From assembly GCF_027942865.1 (NCBI RefSeq), contig NC_134510.1, positions 32,486,663 through 32,550,662 on the forward strand: a DNA stretch of 64,000 nt. Direction: 5' to 3'. The notes beneath the pieces are model-generated. The model made no database searches and had not been told where the DNA came from. It worked only from the letters and a program-made list of their open reading frames with translations. Position numbers and translations under genes: made by a program. How positions within the stretch are numbered: the stretch's first letter is position 1; every line of letters begins with the position of its first letter. The DNA is from Odontesthes bonariensis (Eukaryota; Chordata; Actinopteri; Atheriniformes; Atherinopsidae). Of the stretch, positions 1 through 9,753 are shown piece after piece.

Positions 1-1028
1 GACACATAGAAACAGTCAAATCAAATCAAATTAAAATTAAAATTTGAATCTGAATCCTCTAGCTGTAGCAAATTAGAGTGTGAATCTTTAGGGCTTGATA
101 CCAAATCAACATACACTCAAATCTTTTCATTTTAATTAATTTAAATTGCCCATAACTTGGCAAAGTTGTGTTTATAACTGCAAACTATTAGCATTGTCTA
201 AAAGAACATTGGGATTATAAATACTTACTACTAAAAAAAGTAAGCAAACAGGAAGTACTCTGTGCCATACACACTGACACATTGACATTTGAGGTGCTAC
301 AGAAACATTTTATGTGCAATCTTGCATGTACAACGTAATTAATAAAGTAAGAAATACAATTTCTCCTTGGAGGCTTAGACTAAAATTTTGTTTTCTACCA
401 ACATAATATTCACACTACCTTTGGAGTTAGAGGTCATTGACAACATAAAGAAGAAAAAAACAGACATTTACCTGAAATATGAGCACCAAAATTTACTACT
501 TATTCCCTGAATCCTGGCCCATAAAACATATTACAGAGATGCTTATCTTGAACTATCTTATCTGTATTCACAGGTACATTATTAATGCACTTTCTATACT
601 AAAGTACTCCTTTCTACACTATTACTAAAGTAAATTAAATTTGCCGCCTAATATTCAAAGCAGACATTTTGTGGCATTCAATGGTATTGGATTTAAGCAG
701 CAGAGTATGAAGGTAATACTGGACAGGCCCGTATGTTTAACTTACTGTATCTGTCTGTTTTTATCTGTTCTTATTTAAGTGATATAGTCTAATTTCATGA
801 CTTACTTACATTAGACTTAAAATACAAACTTTTCTTTGTATTGGTTTTTTCTTTTTTTTGTTTGATCTTAGGAAATGCTGAAAAAGAACACAGGTGGTTG
901 ATCACACATAAAGGAAACTTTCATGTTTTACCTCGCTGCATGGAAAGAAATCAGCTAATCTTATTTTAAAAGCTCTCTTTCAATCACTGAGGTTTTTTCT
1001 TTAATCTTTTGAGTCAGTAGTCACTTAC
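1..1028. other. Non-coding, probable kinase gene intron
   Basis: I see no coding exon, RNA gene or complete mobile element here. It lies downstream (minus strand) of a splice donor in the kinase exon at 1029-1174, so it is most likely that gene's next intron. The first 50 bases are a degenerate A/T-rich TCAAA-type simple repeat, possibly the tail of a LINE that continues off the window. Confidence 0.4.
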
Positions 1029-1174
1029 TTGTAAACTTCACATTCTCTTTCCAGGTCCTTCTGACTGATGAGGTGTTGGGGGACTTTCTTTACAGCAGCC
1101 CAGGTATCATTGTACTTCTGCTTGTACACCTTCCCAAAACAGCCCTCTGCGATCGTGCCAGTGGAGTACGCCAT
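1029..1174 (-). CDS. Protein kinase, N-terminal coding exon (partial gene)
   Basis: This exon encodes the first 48 residues plus two bases of a protein kinase. The start is an ATG at 1174 (MAYSTG...). The ATP-binding loop follows at residues 8-16 (IAEGCFGKV) and the strand-3 lysine at residue 29 (AAVKKV), then a charged helix (KDLERECEVY) that would supply the alpha-C glutamate. The exon ends in a clean donor (AA|gtaagt); an acceptor (ctgcag) lies 19 bases 5' of the ATG, so it probably begins at 1193 with a short untranslated part. The loop has alanine where the first glycine of GxGxxG normally sits. The style suggests a TKL or RIPK-like serine/threonine kinase, but 48 residues cannot fix the family. 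The rest of the catalytic domain is off the left edge. Confidence 0.7.
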
Positions 1175-1769
1175 CCAGGAAACACTGTGAGGGCTGCAGA
1201 TTGAGGAATGGGTTACGTCTAAAATCATGTGGAAGCTCAGATGAAACATTACTATTCCAAGGGTAGATTAAGGTAGAAGGGAGTCTATTAAACACTACTG
1301 AAGTGTGCTCCAATGAATATCCTGGGAAAGTGTTCTCTTCCTGTCACAAAGACTGAGACTCAGACTTTGAGTAGTTTCCACATTGCTGACTTGCATGTTT
1401 TACAAGAATGATTAAGACAAAGAAGGAAAAAAAGGCAAAATCCAATCAAATCCTCTGATAGGCACATTTTTACAAACATTTTTCTCAAGAACAATCCAAA
1501 GGTACTCACACTTCAATAGAGAATCCCCATTTTTGCAACTTTATACCATAAAATGTATCTGATCAAGTATAACGATCAAGTTTTAGAATATAATCTAATA
1601 CTGGTTACTGATATGGATCGTTCTGCATGAAAAACAGTATATGCACATATCCACGGTGTAATATAACAATAATGCTGAAATATAACAATGACAGGAGTGA
1701 TTCTGTACCGCCAAATTATCGCTAATGCTTTGTATATTTTCCTGCAAAGGCACAGGAAATACCTCTGAA
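1175..1769. other. Non-coding, upstream of the kinase exon
   Basis: Apart from the short probable untranslated part of the kinase exon (1175-1193), I see no exon or recognisable element in this AT-rich stretch. It is probably the kinase gene's 5' intron or promoter side. Confidence 0.4.
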
Positions 1770-1879
1770 TTAAAGGCGGGGTAGGGGATCTTTTTCTGGA
1801 ACATTTTTTTACATATTGCTTGAAATACTCTTCACACCCTCATTGCAACCAATTAATTAAAAGTTTTGACACAAATATG

Positions 1880-2345
1880 CAGGGGCGTAACCACCGTAGA
1901 CATTGAGGGGGACACGTCCCCCCCAATGTTGGGAAAGTACCAATCTGTCCACTCCAATATTTTGTCTAGTATGTGACATATAAAAGTCCTCCTTCTTTGA
2001 ATTGTAACTTGTTAATTGGTCATTATACTGCATTTCTTAAAAACTATGTTCTATACAAGCACATCTTTATCAATACACCTATATGAAAATTGTACAACAT
2101 TTTCAATATAAATATTTTGGGAAGGGCTCACATTTGGACCAAGGGCTGAAATCTACTGTTCTATACAGTATATATTTCATGAGTTTAGGATTTCTACAGG
2201 TCACCCTAAAATGCACTAGAATGCAGGAAATGGCATCTAAGAAATAAAAAATCTTCTGGGGGAGGACCCCCAGACCCCCCGCTGGAATGTGGTCCACAGT
2301 TCTAATTTGGACCCCCCCAATATCTACACTATGGTTTCGCCCTTG
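1880..2345. mobile_element. hAT (Charlie-type) MITE nested in a TTAA element
   Basis: The 8 bp CAAATATG occurs exactly on both sides (1872-1879 and 2346-2353). Terminal inverted repeats start CAGGGGCGTAACCACCGTAG on the left and read CAAGGGCGAAACCATAGTG from the right end. An 8 bp duplication with CAGGG termini is the hAT/Charlie signature. At 466 bp it has no transposase. Removing it restores a continuous host TTAA element, which orders the two insertions. Confidence 0.85.
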
Positions 2346-2400
2346 CAAATATGAAAAGTTTTAGTGGCCTCTAGAACGTACAATCTAGGAAAAACAGTAT

Positions 2401-2435
2401 CCAATCATTCTGAACGGACCGTTCAGAATGATTGG
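2401..2435. repeat. Perfect 17 bp inverted repeat, 1 bp spacer
   Basis: CCAATCATTCTGAACGG is followed by a single A and then its exact complement. It lies inside the TTAA element at 1774-2805 and would form a strong hairpin. Confidence 0.9.
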
Positions 2436-2809
2436 ATTCTGATGCCGTCTATCAAACTGCAATCTGCTCCTCCCTCCCCCTCCCCCTCCTTCCCCCTCCT
2501 TCCCCCTGTGCGCGTACCCTGCTCCGTGAACGTCCAGAAGCTTGGCAGGAAGCTAAACAAGAGCCAGCTTGGCTAGCACCTAGCACTATTAAACGTATAG
2601 TTAGCATAAACTAAATACTAAATACGGCAACGATCGATGCTTGCTGTCAGAACAGCGCTCATGCACCTTCGTGCTCGTGCGCATTCATGTACTCTAGAGG
2701 CGTGCCTTCGGGGGAAAAGTGAAGAAAAGGGTTGGGACTTTTTACCGGTGTATTTTCAAAATGCAGCTTCGCTGGACTCAAAATCCAGGATCTCCTACCC
2801 TACCTTTAA

Positions 2810-3462
2810 AGGATAAGACCGGTTTTTTGACATTGGGCCCTTGATTTCACATTATAACATGATGTTCTACTCACCCGTGCTTGTTGCTGGTAATTTGGAG
2901 CTGTTCCGAAGATATTCGAGAGGCGTCTGGCTGCTCTCTTGTGATATTCGGCCATGAAACGGTTTCCTATGGGCAAGCTTATACAGGCACAAACTATGCT
3001 GTTTATAATTTATTAATTACTCTACACTAGCACTGATAACGTGGAGGTGCGTCGCTTACTTAAAAAAATCCGGGTTACTGTAATTTTGAATTTTTGTCGT
3101 AAAGTGGGTGTTACTGACGTCCTCCTCGTGCTACTGCCACAGACAGCCCACAGACCTGCTGCCTATTTATTCATTCGGCTAAAATTCAAAATTAGTAACC
3201 CAGATTTTTTTAAGTAAGCGACGCACCTCCACGTTATCAGTGCTAGTGTACAGTAATTAATAAATTATAAACAGCATAGTTTGTGCCTGTATAAGCTTGC
3301 CCATAGGAAACCGTTTCATGGCCGAATATCACAAGAGAGCAGCCAGACGCCTCGCGAATATCTTCGGAACAGCTCCAAATTACCAGCAACAAGCAGGGGT
3401 GAGTAGAACAGCATGTTATAATGTGAAATCAAGGGCCCAATGTCAAAAAACGGTCTTATCCT
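2810..3462. mobile_element. Foldback (long palindrome) TTAA-flanked MITE
   Basis: Two arms of about 285 bp (roughly 2810-3094 and 3178-3462) are near-perfect inverted copies around a short centre near 3135. The element is bounded by TTAA at 2806-2809 and 3463-3466, with termini AGGATAAGACCG and its complement, which suits a Kolobok/T2-like MITE. Its left TTAA is the same TTAA that bounds the preceding element. Each arm contains an open frame (right arm from about 3300) including MAEYHKRAARRLANIFGTAP, followed by a donor-like CAG-GGGTGAGTA. I do not recognise this peptide, and it may be chance or a captured exon. Confidence 0.8.
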
Positions 3463-3466
3463 TTAA

Positions 3467-4814
3467 GAAAAAAGGTCCGTTAAAAGTAATGTGGTAATTT
3501 TGCCGTACGGTATTACAGTTTTCTCAGCTCTTCTACAACCACTAACAGTTTCAATAACATTTAAAGAATCCTAAACAGTATAAGATTCACCGTAAAGGTA
3601 CTTAACCGAGGTTTGCAACGTTGAATAACCAAAGTTTCTACTGATCATCACTGTATTCTTCTTACACCTTCATTTCCTGTTGACATTCTGCCAAAGAAAC
3701 TCGGCTCAAATGCATAGAAAGAGATTCTCAGGATAGGTGTGTCACCTCTGTTAAGTAAGACAGGGGTTCCCGGGAAACAACTCAGAGGGAAAATTACAGT
3801 GTGAACCCAAAGAAACACGAATCGACAACTCTTGCAAACTGCCCAGCTGAGCAATTCAACCACAACTGTCCCTGTTGTGTAAATAAGAAGTACCCTGATC
3901 TAAACACAAACCTATGAAATTTATAATTGAGACATTAGACTAACCTCTGGTCAGCATTCAACAGTCCATTTCACACAGATGTATGTTCAGATAATTTAAA
4001 AGCTGAAAAACTGGTAAATCCGAAGAGTTTATTCTTGGACAAGCTGCCACAAGAAGATGGTAGTGTCATGAAAACTGCAGCAGAAACACCGTCATGTTTG
4101 AATTAGTGTCCAACAGCATGAAGGGTAATATTCACAAAATCTGCCACGATAAGCAGTTAAGTTTTACAAAAAAACAAGTGAATGAGTCATTCCGTTCGAT
4201 AAAGAATCTTTAAATGACTTCAAAAGCTTCTAAAGAGGCATAATCTTAAGGATTCAATGTTTAATTTCTGTGCTACAAAAATCTATGTTGCAACAAATAA
4301 ATCTGCTCCTACCTTTTTGCTGTTGAAGAAAATTAGATCCGTCAAGTCTGAACACGGGTTGACATACCGGTCTCTTTATATTGCTGATCCACGCCTCCTC
4401 TTTCTCATGAATGGCCCCGAGCACAGGCACCTGAGTGCTGGGTGGGGGTGAAAGGCAGCAAACACTGTAAGGAAACAGAACCAATCAGACAGCAACATGT
4501 GGGACAACGAGAGTGACAAGACCAGAAGGAAAAGGGGGAATTCTCACTGGGATTACCATGTGGAAAGTTTAACAATCTTTGTTTAGGTGGTCACTTCTCT
4601 CAATGGAGAAAACCTGTAGGCTACTGATTTTGGACGTGTCTTCATTTTTTCGTCCAATCTCACCTTAAAAATAATGAATTTCCACCCGGTGTTTGTGGAT
4701 ATTGCATGTTTTTATTGTGATTTATTGTTTTCTTGATGCTGACATGACCATTCTCACCGCTTCGCTCATCCAGGGCTCTTCCTCACATATCGTAGCAGGA
4801 AAACAGGAGAACAT
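3467..4814. other. Non-coding, one exon-like segment
   Basis: I see no recognisable gene. On the minus strand, 4464 down to 4313 has a good acceptor (ttctgtttccttacag) and donor (AAAAAG|gtagga) around 152 open bases. It could be an upstream exon of the kinase gene, but its phase does not fit the coding frame at 1174, so at most it would be untranslated. Confidence 0.3.
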
Positions 4815-5432
4815 TTCAAGTCATCTCTCAGTCGCCTTCAACTTGTGCAAAACTCTGCTGACTGCTGCCCGTCTTTTAACCAACACTAACAGACGTGTGC
4901 ACATCACTCCTGTTCTTAACTCCCTCCATTGGCTTCCTGTCCTTTATAGAATTGATTTTAAACTTTTAATGTTTGTTTTTAAAGCTCTTAACGGCCTCGT
5001 CCCATCATATTTATCTGAGTTTTTAACAGTCCTGGTATAGCTCTGAGGTCAACAGATCAGTTTCTGCTGGAAGTGCCCAGGTCAGAATACAAACCCTGGG
5101 GTGAGCGAGCCTTTTCCCAAAGCTGCCCCCAGGCTCTGGAATAAGCTCCCCGTCCAGCTGCGTCTTATTTCTGACCTGGGCCTCTTCAAATCTAGGCTAA
5201 AAACCTACTTATTTAGGATTGCTTTTAATACCCAGTAGTGTGATGACACTTTTATCTTATTTTATCTTATTCGATTTTGTTGTTTTTTATTGCTTTCACT
5301 GTTCTTTTGTTGTTTTTATTTGTTTTTCCTTATTCTTCTCTTTATTTATTACCTGCTGTAAAGTACTTTGGTACATCGTAAGGATTGTCTGTAAAGGGCT
5401 GTAGAAATAAAATACATTTACATTTACATTTT
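4815..5432 (+). mobile_element. 5'-truncated LINE (L2-like) 3' end
   Basis: The plus strand encodes the decayed C-terminus of a non-LTR reverse transcriptase: ITPVLNSLHWLPVLYRIDF, then FKALNGLVPSYLSEF, with later pieces (LRSTDQFLLEVPRSEYK, RAFSQSCPQALE) in the same style. Frameshifts and stops interrupt it. A 3' untranslated part ends in AAATAAAATACATTTACATTTACAT, the short tandem tail typical of L2-type LINEs. It is dead, with only the last several hundred bases present. Confidence 0.8.
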
Positions 5433-6320
5433 AGGTTAGCTGTGTTCCCTTTGCTCTAGCTTCCATCAGAAGCCCACTCTTGTCTGCTCTACCCATGCTG
5501 TATTCAAATGACTTAAGAACAGAGTTAACATTATTAAAAGCAATCAAAGTGATGAAAAGAGAGATGAAGCCCGAGCTGAATTGATATAATAGATAGATCT
5601 GTATATTATAACATAAAGCATGGCAAAGCAGTTAATCTGAAGGCTTAGATAAGAACCATTTTTTGAAGTTTCCCTCTTTTTCATTGAAGGCATTTAGACC
5701 ATATTCCTCGGATAGAAAAGGACTCGGTTATCTCTTTTTTTGCTCATGGAGTGTTGTGAGGGCTAGAATTACAGTGATGTCCATGGGAACTTTGTATGTC
5801 TCCTGAATTATAGAATGGCTCATCTTCTTTCAAGCTCAGATGATGTTAACCCTAAAGCAGAGCATTCTTCTTGTCTCAGCACAGTTTGGTAATACTGCAC
5901 TCCATTTTAGGTGAGCTACTGACAACAAAGATGTTCTTGCCTTATCTTAACATGGCTGCAAAAGCAAAGTCTTATAACTCTGTCTTCTTCTGCAACTGAT
6001 TCTAGATTTCATGAAATACTAACTTCATCACTTGGTTCTGCTGCAGAACAAAGACTTCAAACCAGCGACCGAGTCCAAAAGTTGTGCCGCCTTGAGCCTG
6101 ATCCTAAATGTATGCACTCTTCAATCCAAGCCACACAAAAAGAAGTTGAAGCATTGCATCTTTGGCCTCACATCATCATCATTTCAGGAATCACTGAAGA
6201 TATTTGAACAAGTCCCATCAAACAGCTGTAGCTGATCCAGCTCCTCGGGTACAGGTCTGCCCTCCATCCCCAGTCTGATGCAGCACCCGCACACACGGGT
6301 GCAGGTCTGCTGAAAATCTG
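5433..6320. other. Non-coding, nothing recognised
   Basis: No exon with coherent splice sites, RNA gene or mobile-element end is visible. Short open frames here lack family resemblance. Confidence 0.4.
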
Positions 6321-6500
6321 TTTTTATTGACCGTTTCAAGTCTTTTTTTTTTTTATCTTTTCTGGTCTTGTTGCTTCCTTTGTTAAATGTTTTTATTCTA
6401 CTCATGTTCCTCATTGTGTTCATGAATTGCATGAAGCACTTTGAATTGCCTTGAAGCTGAAAGGTGCTATACAAATAAACTTGCCTTACCAAGTAAATAA
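6321..6500 (+). mobile_element. LINE 3' tail fragment
   Basis: The segment ends GAAAGGTGCTATACAAATAAACTTGCC, with the preceding GCATGAAGCACTTTGAATTG. This is the conserved 3' end shared by fish L2/Rex-type LINEs and their SINE partners. Only the untranslated tail is present. Confidence 0.55.
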
Positions 6501-7134
6501 AAAAAACTCTTCCCCAGACTTTCTTAACTTATCCTCAAACATTTCACCTCTTAGTCCCTGTATCTAAACTATGACTAAATAAATTATACACTTATGATAC
6601 ATGCATTGCTGAATTTCCTGATCAACTTGAAGAAGTCATTCAAGATTGTGATACAAATATTTATCTTCTAAAACAATTTAATTTCACGTATAAAATTTCT
6701 GTGGCAGATTACTTGGAAAAAAAACCCCCCAAAAATTTAGATTAAACTGAATAGACATTTTTAAAATCTGCCCAACTCAGCTCTCATTGCCAGCAATAGT
6801 CCAGTGGTGTCATTGTCATACACACGTATACATATATATAAATAAATGTATTTGTGTTTAAGAAAAACACCCCTCTCCAAATAACTTTTTATTGCATGTT
6901 TCACACCATCAAATGAAGCCATCTGTTTATAAAAATAAAACACACCAGATAAAACTGCTAGAAATATCTCAAATGTAGTAAAACAACATACATTTTCCAT
7001 AGAACTCCCAAATGTACAGTATGACATCATCCATATCCATTTATATCTTTCTCTCTCTGTATATAGATCATGTATTTATATATATATATATATATACACA
7101 CACACATACATAATCGATATAGATATATATTTAT
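6501..7134. other. AT-rich non-coding with TA/CA simple repeat
   Basis: No gene is seen. A (TA)n-(CA)n microsatellite lies at about 7077-7110, just left of the hAT element. Confidence 0.45.
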
Positions 7135-7698
7135 TAGGCATGGTACGGTTTTGGTGGACGCTCCGAACCGTACGGTTTGCTTCTCACGGGGGGCGTGTGC
7201 AAACCGTACGGGGTCCACGGTTTAATTACTTTAAACCGTGGACCCCACGGAATTTTTTTTTGTGTCCAGACGTTCCACGTTCGCATTGTAGCCCATATGT
7301 TAGCACGTGGTTTCAATTCGCGTCAAATAAGCTAAAGCGATAGCCATATAGCGTGGTAGAGGCTGAAGGCTTTAGAAACATGTTGAAGGTGCTGGAGCCA
7401 TGGTATGTCACTTTTTCTTTCTCATTTCTATTGTGGTTGTCCTGTAGATGCCACCAGATCGCAGCAAACATTCCTGATACTTTTTTTGAGTAATAAATGT
7501 AAAACATGTTGAAATCATCCATTGTCTTCCCTCTTTCTCTCTCAAAATACTAGCTTTCTGGTAGTAAAATCTTTTCCGCGATTATTACAGTGTTCCACTG
7601 GTGTAATGGTGTGTATTATGGGGCTAAAAGTTAAAAAAAGTTAAAAAAAAACGTACAAAACCGTAAACCGTAGAGTTGTGTGATCCGTGCCACCCCTA
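7135..7698. mobile_element. hAT MITE A
   Basis: ATATTTAT is duplicated exactly at 7127-7134 and 7699-7706. Inverted ends are TAGGCATGGTACGG and CCGTGCCACCCCTA. Subterminal copies of the ACCGTACGG / AAACCGTGGACC motifs are inverted around 7140-7250. The 564 bp interior has no transposase. Confidence 0.88.
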
Positions 7699-7708
7699 AT
7701 ATTTATAG

Positions 7709-8177
7709 TAGGGCTGGGCGATATATCGATATTTAAGATATATCGATATATTTTTAAATTAGATATGGAATTAGACAATATCGCATATATCGATATTAGA
7801 TCAAATATCTGAAACAGGTAATCTCAAGCTGATGTTTAAAAACGTTTTTCTTAAACTGAGCACTTTATTTTCTTATCTCTTTATATATAAATGCTGCCCT
7901 CAGAAAAAGATTTACCTATTTTATTTTGTAGGCCAATTTTATTTAAGATATTTTTTTTATTTAAATGTGCACCTTACGGAGCTTTGTTATACAGTGTTTA
8001 TGTTTACATTTTATAGTGAGTTTTCAATAAATCTACTCGTATTTGGCTTTGACTTTGACTGAGCATTTCATTTCACAGCTCTCACTTTGCGGAAAAAATA
8101 TCGGGATATATATCGTATATCGATATTCAACCTAAATATATCGGGATATGACTTTTGGTCCATATCGCCCAGCCCTA
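7709..8177. mobile_element. hAT MITE B
   Basis: ATTTATAG is duplicated exactly at 7701-7708 and 8178-8185. Inverted ends are TAGGGCTGGGCGATATATCG and the complement CATATCGCCCAGCCCTA, with repeated ATCGATAT motifs in both subterminal regions. Its left duplication overlaps the right duplication of hAT A by six bases, so the two lie almost back to back. Confidence 0.9.
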
Positions 8178-8185
8178 ATTTATAG

Positions 8186-9651
8186 ATAGATATACATATA
8201 TATTTGATATTTTATCTCCCATCTCAAACTTAACAATAAGAAAAGGCAACATGCAGGTGATAGCAGCACATACAAATTCAAGGGGAACCTTTAATACAAC
8301 ATGTTGACACAAAACGGATACTGACACATTTTAGCTTTGAAGCTCCTGGAAAATAGTTTAGAAGTAGCGCTCAGTTTGAACCACAGAACTAAAATGTGAT
8401 ACACAGACTTTTAACAGGTCTTATGCAGGGTTTTACTGAGCCACAGAAGGTGATGTGGTTCCCTCTATTTACCGCAACAATGAAATACATTTAAATTACA
8501 TGAGAATCAGAAGGCCTCACGTCTTGCTTCGTTTTACTGTTGCAATTCCTCCTAATGACCACTAGAGGTCACCTTTAGCACAAAAAAGGTCAAATACTTT
8601 CAATGCCAGCATGAAGAAAGATTGAGTGAGTGAGCAATGCAGCGAAAATCTTAATTTAAAAGTGGTATTTGACATGAATGTTTCAGATATATAATGAGCT
8701 TCTTCTTTTCATGCATTAAAATTATATCAATTTAGAAAATTAGGGATTAAAAGAAAAAAAAGTCTATGTAAACATGGCTTTTCTGTGCAAGAAGCTGTTC
8801 CTACATCAACAAATCAAAGCAACAGCCACATGTACTCATGTACATGGGGCTTGATTTCCCCACACACAGACTTTAAAGTGCGTTTCCTTTTTTTTTTTCT
8901 TCCTCTTGAATTCGTGATTTCATTGGTGTCTTTAAATCAAATTGAAATAAATACTTGTCATCTTTATGCGACTGCTGTCACTGAGCAATACATTCAATTT
9001 TCTTCCAGTAAACACATTTTCCAAGTTCCTTTGATATACTGAATTACTTCCTAATAAACTTCTGAACTACTACATTTTGTGGACTTTTGGGTTCAATAGA
9101 ACAACACCTCACTTTGAAACACTGACCAGGTAACAGCCTAATCGCATCATTTATGAAACTGTGGTGACAGGCATGCTGGGGCAGCTCCAGAAAACAGTGC
9201 CGTTTTGTGGGCATCTGGTGCATTGTGTACAATAACTACTATATCAAAAATACCTCTAGGAATAATGACAACAAGACTGTGCAAATCATACAAATGAGGT
9301 GAGAGTTTGTGGGGTATTTTTTGTCTCGCTATTCTTTTTATAATAAAATGACTTCTGAGAGAAAACATGAGAAACAATTCAAGCTGACAAAACACACCAG
9401 AGACAGGAAGTTGCTGCTGTGAGAGCTTTAAAAACAGTTCATTCAGGAGATGCAGGATGTCTTTTTAAAAAGGCTGTTAGACAGCGCTGCCGGGTGGGGA
9501 CTCGGAGCATACTGGTTCGATCTGAAGAGAGTGGAGGGGTTGCAAAGCGTGCCAAGAGTCTAACTGGCCCCAGACTTCAGGGGAGAAGACGGAAGAAGAG
9601 GAAAGGACTGGGTGGGATGTGGGTGGGGAGGATAAACCGGAGAGGATGGAG
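8186..9651 (-). other. nt5c3a 3' UTR and downstream flank
   Basis: No second gene is visible. The part nearest 9651 should be the nt5c3a 3' untranslated region. No canonical AATAAA is seen on the minus strand; an ATTAAA variant occurs at 8290-8295. Open frames near 9150-9680 look like chance. Confidence 0.45.
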
Positions 9652-9753
9652 TTATAGAACCTTCTGGAGAATGGCATTGGGCACTTCCAGAGTCTCGTCC
9701 TTCACTAGGACGATGTCATAAGAGTCCAGATATTTGTCCAGTCGCTCTTCCAC
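9652..9753 (-). CDS. nt5c3a: nt5c3a exon 8 (C-terminus and stop)
   Basis: Acceptor tctctttag precedes [20 protein letters not shown], and the frame ends LQKVL with TAA at 9652-9654. This matches the family C-terminus, residues 299-331. Confidence 0.95.
   Translation of the reverse strand: MEERLDKYLDSYDIVLVKDETLEVPNAILQKVL

Larger units (their letters stand above)
1774..2805. mobile_element. TTAA-flanked DNA transposon (Kolobok/T2-like), interrupted
   Basis: TTAA at 1770-1773 and 2806-2809 flanks imperfect inverted ends: AGGCGGGGTAGGGGATC on the left and the complement of GATCTCCTACCCTACCT on the right. TTAA target duplications with AGG-type termini are characteristic of Kolobok/T2 MITEs; piggyBac also uses TTAA. 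A separate hAT element (1880-2345) has inserted near the left end. Inside are a perfect 35 bp palindrome (2401-2435) and a pyrimidine-rich run (about 2467-2508). No transposase is visible, so it is non-autonomous. Confidence 0.65.

Noticed and set aside
5219..5404. Membrane-like frame (LLSYFILFDFVVFYCFHC)
   Set aside because: It is the T-rich 3' untranslated part of the LINE fragment.
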